Source of the DNA: a bacterium
GTDB taxonomy: Bacteria; SZUA-79; Acidulodesulfobacterales; Acidulodesulfobacteraceae
Direction: 5' to 3'
DNA length: 10,690 bases
Assembly: GCA_021800745.1 (NCBI GenBank)
Contig: JAJYYS010000043.1
Span: forward strand, 1 to 10,690
Each line of letters starts with the position of its first letter. Position 1 is the first letter of the stretch. The position numbers and the translations under genes were made by a program. This document shows, one piece after another, positions 5,637-10,690 of the stretch. The notes under the pieces were generated by a model. The model made no database searches, was not told the origin of the DNA, and was given only the letters and a program-made list of their open reading frames with translations.

Positions 5637-6834
5637 AGCTGTCTGCCGGAGCGGAAGGGCTATTTTTGTCTATACCTTTTTTCACTTCCATAATTTCGTC
5701 GAGACCTTTAAAAAAAGCGTTAAAGCAATCAGGATCAAAAATTTCCTTAGATTGCATTTCTCTATTCATAATTTCGATGGCGCTTTCAACAGGCATTGCA
5801 GGTTTATAGCACCTTTTGCTGACAAGTGCGTCGAATACGTCGGCTACTTTACAAATTCTTCCTTCTATAGGAATTTTTTCACCCTTCAACCCAAAGGGAT
5901 AACCGCTTCCGTCAAAGTTTTCATGATGGGAAGCGGCAATAATCGAGCCGTCTTTTAAAATCGGAGAATTTGAATTTTTTAAAATATCGTAGCCGATATT
6001 GCAATGCATTTTCATTATTTCATATTCCGGTTCGGTAAGTTTTCCTTGTTTTAAAATAATATTGTCCGGAATTCCAACCTTGCCTATGTCGTGCATAGGA
6101 CTCGAGTAAAATATCCGTTCCTGATGAAGGCCGTCCAAACCTATATTTTTCGCTATTATTCTGGAATAATTAGAAACTCTGGCAATATGATTGCCCGTAT
6201 CCATGTCTTTATATTCTGCAATAGACATTAGCATGCCTAGAGTCTGCTGTTCTGTTTTATAATTATCGTCCATCGACTTTTTATAATAAGATTCTATTGC
6301 AAACGTGGTATCTATTGTTAATTTTTTTTGAATCGAATTTACGTTTTTAAGGGTGTCTATCAGGCTAAGTCCAGTCTTCTGAGAGCATTTTAATACGAAT
6401 GACGAAACAAGATTAGCATAATAGCCGTATAAAACAATATATATAGAAGGTGAAACACCTAGGATGTTATGTGCTAACCCAATGGCTATAGTATTTTTAA
6501 AATAGTTTTCATCATAGTTAAGTTCGAAAAGCGATTTTAGATAGTCTGCGTTAGTTAGTTTCAATTGCTCGAGAAGATTTGCATCGGCGCTTAACTTTTC
6601 CTTCAGTTCTTCAATCCCTGCAATACGGTTATAAAAAGCATCGGATATTTCGTTTGCCGAATTTTCCATGCAAGACTTTATTTTAGCTAGATTATCGACA
6701 TCGCCGCGACTGAAGTTAATTACGCTGTTAAGAAGTTCTATGCGGCTTTCTAAGAGAAGACCGTTAAGTTCTCCGATTCCTTTGGCCGATAAACCGCAAT
6801 CTTTTAGAATTTCTTTAAATCTTATATCGTCCAT
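5623..6834 (-). CDS. Globin-coupled HD-GYP c-di-GMP phosphodiesterase
   Basis: A 403-residue soluble signalling protein. Residues about 45-185 resemble a globin-coupled sensor (protoglobin) domain: DAFYNRI with candidate distal Tyr68, and IGLAHNILGVSPSIYI with candidate heme-ligating proximal His122. Residues about 195-380 form an HD-GYP domain: GNHIARV (H216), MHDIGKVGIPD (H248/D249), H277, HHENFDGSGYP (303-313) and ADVFDAL (331-337). The catalytic motifs are intact, so it should hydrolyse c-di-GMP under control of heme-bound O2 or another gas. No membrane segment is seen. The tail after 385 is Ser/Pro/Lys-rich. The ATG has no clear Shine-Dalgarno. It lies 119 bases downstream of the hyfB-like gene on the same strand but has its own candidate promoter. 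The domain call is strong for HD-GYP and good for the globin. Confidence 0.9.
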   Translation of the reverse strand: MDDIRFKEILKDCGLSAKGIGELNGLLLESRIELLNSVINFSRGDVDNLAKIKSCMENSANEISDAFYNRIAGIEELKEKLSADANLLEQLKLTNADYLKSLFELNYDENYFKNTIAIGLAHNILGVSPSIYIVLYGYYANLVSSFVLKCSQKTGLSLIDTLKNVNSIQKKLTIDTTFAIESYYKKSMDDNYKTEQQTLGMLMSIAEYKDMDTGNHIARVSNYSRIIAKNIGLDGLHQERIFYSSPMHDIGKVGIPDNIILKQGKLTEPEYEIMKMHCNIGYDILKNSNSPILKDGSIIAASHHENFDGSGYPFGLKGEKIPIEGRICKVADVFDALVSKRCYKPAMPVESAIEIMNREMQSKEIFDPDCFNAFFKGLDEIMEVKKGIDKNSPSAPADSSMLQ

Positions 6835-6880
6835 ATAAGACCGTAATTGTTTTATATTATTTTAATATAGCATTATTATT

Positions 6881-6894
6881 ATTATAGTATAACA
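6881..6894 (-). promoter_or_regulatory. Candidate promoter for the globin-HD-GYP gene
   Basis: On the minus strand TGTTATACT (6894-6886) is an extended -10 (TGn plus TATACT), immediately overlapped by a perfect TATAAT (6886-6881). No strong -35 is visible. The leader would be about 40-45 bases. The rest of the 119-bp gap is AT-rich with a TAA-type trinucleotide run and no terminator that I can see. Confidence 0.4.
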
Positions 6895-6953
6895 TTTTTT
6901 AACTCTTACAAAAATATATTAGAAAATCCAAAAATTATTTTCGCTAATAGATT

Positions 6954-9056
6954 CTACAAGGGTATCATAACGATTATAAAAAAAGCCGCGATAAAGACGA
7001 AGAATATATAAAATATGTACAAATTTAAAGAGCCGTTCTGCATAAGTCCGGTCGTTACGGAACTGATTTTTTCGAACAGTTTTATCAGGGGCAGATATAG
7101 ATAATATTCGATAAGCGGAAATATATATGAGCCGTAACCGCTCGAATTATGATAATAAGACGAGTAAGGAAAAGGGTTTTTAAGTTCGTAAGGATGTTTT
7201 GATGTTTCGCTTTGAACATGTACCCTGCTTCTTTTTTTATAAACAAGATTAAACATAATTCTTAAAGCATTGGAAAAACCCAGCGCCGATACTTGTGCAT
7301 GCGGATTTATTAAATTTTTGCTTCCGCCGCCTGTCCATGCGTAATCCACGAAACGTTGCTTGGGTTTTACTATAGTTTTATATAAAATATAAAGGATTAA
7401 TATAAACGCGATCGATACGAAAAACAGGTAAACCGGGCTTGAAGCAGAAAACGAGCTGTAATAAGGTATAAATATATAATTTTTTAATATTTTACCGCTA
7501 ATATTAATGTGATATATAGACTGGGATACTTTAGATAAAACCGGAGTATATAAAAACATAAAGCCCGCCAAAGATAAGCTAATAAGCGCCGGTATAAAAA
7601 GGGCTATATTCATAGAAAACGGAACTTCTTTCGCTTTTTTAGCTTCCTTTGACTTTGGCAAACCTAGAAACGTAAGTCCATATAATTTCACGTAAGTCGA
7701 AACCGCAACGGCCATACTTAAAGCCATTATGGCTCCTACCGTAAAAATAAGTATCCTTGGAAGAACGGAACTTATATGAAAACCTAAAAATACAACCTCG
7801 AGATTTAGCCATTCGGAAACGAACCCGTTAAGCGGCGGAATTCCGGCGGCTGATAAAATCCCTATAAATATAAGCCCTCCAGTCAAAGGCATGCCTTTTA
7901 AAATTCCCCCGAATTTATCGATATCGTGGCTTCCCGTTTCATATTCTATATTTCCCGAACCCATAAATAAAAGGCTTTTAAAAAACGCATGATTTATAAG
8001 AGCGTATAGCGAGGCGACGAGAGCAAGTGCGGAGAGACCGGCTAAACCGAAATAATTATAATAAAGCGATGCGCCTATTCCGGTTAATATCAAACCCATA
8101 TTATCGACGGTCGAATAAGACAACAGCACTTTAATATCATGCGTCTGGGACATATATAAAACGCCGAAAAACATCGTCGATGCCGCAATAATCAATATGA
8201 TTGAACCAAGGATTAACGCAGTGTTTAGCGGGTGAAGAACATAAAGTCCGAACCTGATGACCCCGTAAACCCCGCAGGACGTTAACACGCCGCTTAAAAT
8301 TCCGGACACGCCTGAAGGCGATGCGGGATGAGCCTCGGGCAGCCATATATGAAGTGGAACTATGCCCATTTTTGCCCCGAAACCGAATAAAAACAACAGA
8401 AAAACTATTTCTTTTACATAAGCCGGCATAATTAAACTTTTAAGCGTTTCTAAATTAAAACTATTTGCATGCAAATATAAAATTATTAAACCGATTATTA
8501 TAAGCATTGCACCTATTTCCATTATAACCGCCATTAAAAAAGCGGCTCTCTTAGTTCCCTTGATATAATGTTTGGTCATTACAAGAAAATAGGAAGATAC
8601 CGCCATAATTTCCCAGAAAATCATAAACATAAAGCCGTTAAAGGAAATAATGACATAGTAAACGCTGATAAGCATTATGCCGAACAGGAACGAAAAAAGC
8701 GGCGTATTTATCTCGCTACCTATCTTTTCGATATATTTTATCTGGTAGAGGGCTATATAAAAAAATACCGAAAAAATAAACAGTATAAAAAAATCGCTTA
8801 ACGGGTCGAATTTTAATATTATTCCGCCTGCAGGAAAAAATCTTCCAATCCGAAACGACAGGTTTAAAAGATTTCCCCCTTCGATAAACGAAATTACTGA
8901 ATATAAAACAGCCGTAAAAGAAGCCGCCATATATAGAACGTTGGAAAAAACGAAAGGTATGGATTTAAATCTATCCCCTGAAATCAAACCTATAATCGAA
9001 ACAATAACGCCTGATAACGAAAAAAGTAAAAATAGATAATAATAACTATACGTCAT
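6954..9056 (-). CDS. HyfB/HycC-type proton-channel subunit of a complex I-like (Ehr/group 4) complex
   Basis: A 700-residue polytopic inner-membrane protein of the MrpA/NuoL/HyfB antiporter-like family. Family hallmarks are E149 in FMIFWEIMAVSSYFL; K229 in FGFGAKMGIVPLHIWLPEAHPA with H236; K309 in DIKVLLSYST; H356 and K360 in NHAFFKSLLFMGSGNI; and E415 in PPLNGFVSEW. These match residues that carry protons in complex I, so it should be active in ion translocation. After the 14-helix core, a loop (about 565-650: YAWTGGG, NPHAQVSALGF, SETSKHPYELKNPF) leads to final hydrophobic segments, as in HyfB/HycC (about 600-670 residues). The start overlaps the upstream small-subunit stop as ATGA (9053-9056), so translation is probably coupled. 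It is the last gene of the cluster seen here; no further membrane subunits follow. Confidence 0.9.
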   Translation of the reverse strand: MTYSYYYLFLLFSLSGVIVSIIGLISGDRFKSIPFVFSNVLYMAASFTAVLYSVISFIEGGNLLNLSFRIGRFFPAGGIILKFDPLSDFFILFIFSVFFYIALYQIKYIEKIGSEINTPLFSFLFGIMLISVYYVIISFNGFMFMIFWEIMAVSSYFLVMTKHYIKGTKRAAFLMAVIMEIGAMLIIIGLIILYLHANSFNLETLKSLIMPAYVKEIVFLLFLFGFGAKMGIVPLHIWLPEAHPASPSGVSGILSGVLTSCGVYGVIRFGLYVLHPLNTALILGSIILIIAASTMFFGVLYMSQTHDIKVLLSYSTVDNMGLILTGIGASLYYNYFGLAGLSALALVASLYALINHAFFKSLLFMGSGNIEYETGSHDIDKFGGILKGMPLTGGLIFIGILSAAGIPPLNGFVSEWLNLEVVFLGFHISSVLPRILIFTVGAIMALSMAVAVSTYVKLYGLTFLGLPKSKEAKKAKEVPFSMNIALFIPALISLSLAGFMFLYTPVLSKVSQSIYHINISGKILKNYIFIPYYSSFSASSPVYLFFVSIAFILILYILYKTIVKPKQRFVDYAWTGGGSKNLINPHAQVSALGFSNALRIMFNLVYKKRSRVHVQSETSKHPYELKNPFPYSSYYHNSSGYGSYIFPLIEYYLYLPLIKLFEKISSVTTGLMQNGSLNLYIFYIFFVFIAAFFIIVMIPL

Positions 9057-9865
9057 TTTAAGCCACCGTTTTTTATTAACAGCAAAACGTTTAATATTTC
9101 AAAAGGATTTGGCGGGCAGTGGGGCAGCGCAATTACATTTTCGTTATCGAGTAAAGCAAACAGGTTTAAATCCTTCGCCCCCTTTGCCGTTTCGTTCTCG
9201 AAAACGCCGCCGGAAATAGCGCATGAACCTGCCAAAACGATAAACCTAGGTTTCGGAATATTATCTAAAACATTTAAAAATACCTCCTCCATCCGTTCCG
9301 TAAAAGTTCCGGTCGCAAGCAATACATCGGCAAACCTAGGACTTGGCGTAATAAATATTCCCAACCTGTGCATATTGTAATACGGATTGTTTAACGCGTT
9401 TATTTCCGATTCGCATGCCCCGCAAGAACCTGTATCTATATGTTTAACAAATAACGATTTTTTAAAAATTTTTTTATCGGCCGTATAATTTTGCGGACGT
9501 ATATTGAAATCTAATCCTGCTGTATAACTTATTGCACCGATACCTCTTGAGTCCGTAACATCGATACAGGCATCTATACACAATCCGCAAAAAATGCATC
9601 TTTCCGCATCGATAACTTTTAAAGCCGCACCCTCCTTTATTTCTTCTTCGCCGGATAAATTACTCAGGTTTATTGCTTTCGTCGGACAGACAAGTTCACA
9701 CTCCCTGCATTTCCGTTCTAGCTCATTGACTTTTTTTGTCAAATTTAAGCATTTCTGTTCATTTATTTTTAACGATGAGATAAAGCCGTCGTAAAAATCG
9801 TTTTCTTTAGGAAATTTAACCGATTTTATTCCGAATTTTAATCCGTTATAAGTCCAGAAAGCCAT
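9053..9865 (-). CDS. Fused ferredoxin + NuoB/HyfI-like small subunit of an Ehr/group 4 complex
   Basis: A 270-residue peripheral electron-transfer subunit. The N-terminal half is a 2x[4Fe-4S] ferredoxin-like domain related to HycF/HyfH: C53-x2-C56-x3-C60-P and a full C90-x2-C93-x2-C96-x3-C100 motif. The first cysteine expected at position 50 is Glu; C39 may replace it. The C-terminal half is the small subunit carrying the proximal cluster: C148 and C151 in DTGSCGACESEI, C215 in AGSCAISGG and C250 in PHCPPNP, with PSPRFADVLLATG in between. Two genes of the usual hydrogenase clusters are thus fused. AAGGAT lies 9 bases before the ATG. It follows the large-subunit gene by 66 bases and overlaps the HyfB-like gene. 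An intact cluster chain is expected to feed the membrane arm. Confidence 0.92.
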   Translation of the reverse strand: MAFWTYNGLKFGIKSVKFPKENDFYDGFISSLKINEQKCLNLTKKVNELERKCRECELVCPTKAINLSNLSGEEEIKEGAALKVIDAERCIFCGLCIDACIDVTDSRGIGAISYTAGLDFNIRPQNYTADKKIFKKSLFVKHIDTGSCGACESEINALNNPYYNMHRLGIFITPSPRFADVLLATGTFTERMEEVFLNVLDNIPKPRFIVLAGSCAISGGVFENETAKGAKDLNLFALLDNENVIALPHCPPNPFEILNVLLLIKNGGLK

Positions 9866-9931
9866 TATGCTTTAATCCTTATATTATAATTATTATATTG
9901 ATTTTTTTAACTTTATTGTTTTTGTTCCGCT

Positions 9932-10690
9932 TCATTTGTCCAATGCCGCAACGGAAAAATTATAACTCGTTTCGTTAATGTTAAAATCCATCATCATCGT
10001 ATTTTTTGTACCGCAGGCAAACAATTTATAATTATTTTCAAACGGATACTTGATATTTATTTTTTTAAAAATATTACCGTCAAAATCTTTTATATAACAA
10101 AAAATTGCTCCTTCGGACGATTCCGCGTATCCAAAGCCGTGCTTTGACTTTTCGTATTTTAAATATCGGTTTTCCAAGTCCTTCAACTCTTCAAATTCTT
10201 CCTGCCTCCATAAATAATCTGCTGTGTAACGAAATCCTTTTCGTTTAAGCATATCGCAACAGTATTCAAGTATATTTAAAGACTGTCCTATTTCTTCAAT
10301 TCTGACCATATATCTCGAAAAAGCATCTCCATCTTCAAATACGACTGGTTTAACATTTATTTTACTGTATAAAAGATACGGTCTGTTTATTCTTAAGTCT
10401 GATGAAATTCCTGCGCTTTTTGCGACAACTCCTTTTGCGCCGAACCGCTTTGCCGTTTTTAAATCTATTTTTCCGGTAGTCTTAAGCCTGTCTATATGGG
10501 ATTTCGTTTCCATATTCTTTTTAATTATCTCCTGAACTTTATTTACGATTGATCTTATGGAATTAAAAATATTTTCGATATCTTCGAGCGATAAATTTCT
10601 CATGATTCCGCCTATTTCGTTAATGCCCATAAGATAACGGGATTTTAAATACTTATGGGACAACTGTTTTAACGCCTCCGCATGATAGGC
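9932..10690 (-). CDS. Complex I/group 4 hydrogenase-like large subunit without C-terminal Ni ligands (Ehr type), 5' end outside window
   Basis: The C-terminal 252 residues of a NuoD/HycE-type large subunit; the frame is open to the window edge, so a TTG at 10663 is not the start. Family features include HKYLKSRYLMGINEIGG; DRLKTTGKIDLKTAKRFGAKGVVAKSAGISSDLR (from about 10495 to 10395); GDAFSRYMVRIEEIGQSLNIL; and a GAIFCYI segment corresponding to the 'E-x-pRGE' strand of relatives. True [NiFe] hydrogenases end with DPCxxC; here the end is ACGTKNTMMMDFN..SFNFSVAALD-like with no such pair. The N-terminal CxxC motif lies outside the window. This matches 'energy-converting hydrogenase-related' (Ehr) complexes, whose catalytic subunit has lost nickel binding. 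Its gene starts the visible run of large subunit, Fd-small subunit and proton channel. Confidence 0.85.
   Translation of the reverse strand, partial: AYHAEALKQLSHKYLKSRYLMGINEIGGIMRNLSLEDIENIFNSIRSIVNKVQEIIKKNMETKSHIDRLKTTGKIDLKTAKRFGAKGVVAKSAGISSDLRINRPYLLYSKINVKPVVFEDGDAFSRYMVRIEEIGQSLNILEYCCDMLKRKGFRYTADYLWRQEEFEELKDLENRYLKYEKSKHGFGYAESSEGAIFCYIKDFDGNIFKKINIKYPFENNYKLFACGTKNTMMMDFNINETSYNFSVAALDK

Noticed and set aside
8137..8346. Arg-rich minus-strand frame inside the HyfB-like gene
   Set aside because: Out-of-frame shadow of the membrane subunit, which has conserved residues at the same bases.
9932..10663. Treating the large subunit as a complete small hypothetical gene starting at TTG 10663
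   Set aside because: The frame continues to the window edge with family-like sequence (AYHAEALKQL before the TTG), so the gene is cut by the window instead.

Overview
The window is an AT-rich bacterial chromosome segment with densely packed protein genes. Nearly all lie on the minus strand; one lies on the plus strand. No rRNA, tRNA, IS element, CRISPR array or phage gene is visible. The gene set is a phosphate:H+ symporter, an Ehr/group 4 hydrogenase-like membrane complex, a globin-coupled HD-GYP protein and a GlcD-type dehydrogenase. This suggests an anaerobic or microaerobic free-living Gram-negative bacterium, broadly deltaproteobacterial. That placement is a weak guess from gene content.

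Right end (10690 to 6954, minus): the 3' part of a complex I/group 4 hydrogenase large subunit runs in from outside the window. It is followed by a fused ferredoxin + small (NuoB/HyfI-like) subunit, and then by a HyfB-type proton-channel subunit that overlaps it by ATGA. The large subunit lacks the C-terminal DPCxxC nickel ligands, so the complex looks like an 'energy-converting hydrogenase-related' (Ehr) complex rather than a true H2-evolving enzyme.

Middle (6834 to 4842): a globin-coupled HD-GYP protein (heme O2 sensor joined to a c-di-GMP phosphodiesterase, minus) meets, tail to tail with a 14-bp overlap, the only plus-strand gene. That plus-strand protein resembles the flanking parts of bacterial VWA-domain proteins with the VWA domain itself absent.

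The gap 4336-4841 (506 bp) is the main regulatory region. It holds two arrays of four TTAACA-like hexamers with an exact 11-bp period, both oriented toward the minus strand and both followed 9-10 bp later by a -10-like hexamer. This is the layout of PhoB/PhoP (PHO box) promoters. One array precedes the operon containing the phosphate transporter. The other points at a short orphan reading frame and a hairpin.

Left part (4335 to 1, minus): a small cysteine-rich protein with an excellent Shine-Dalgarno; a Pho84/PHS-type phosphate:H+ symporter retaining every known substrate residue; a PHP-domain phosphoesterase coupled to it by ATGA overlap; RdgB (XTP/dITP diphosphatase); and the N-terminal 339 residues of a GlcD-like FAD-binding dehydrogenase that runs off the window. 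A perfect 29-bp palindrome lies between rdgB and glcD. The transporter and phosphoesterase plausibly form a phosphate-acquisition unit under phosphate control; rdgB and glcD may belong to the same or a separate transcript.
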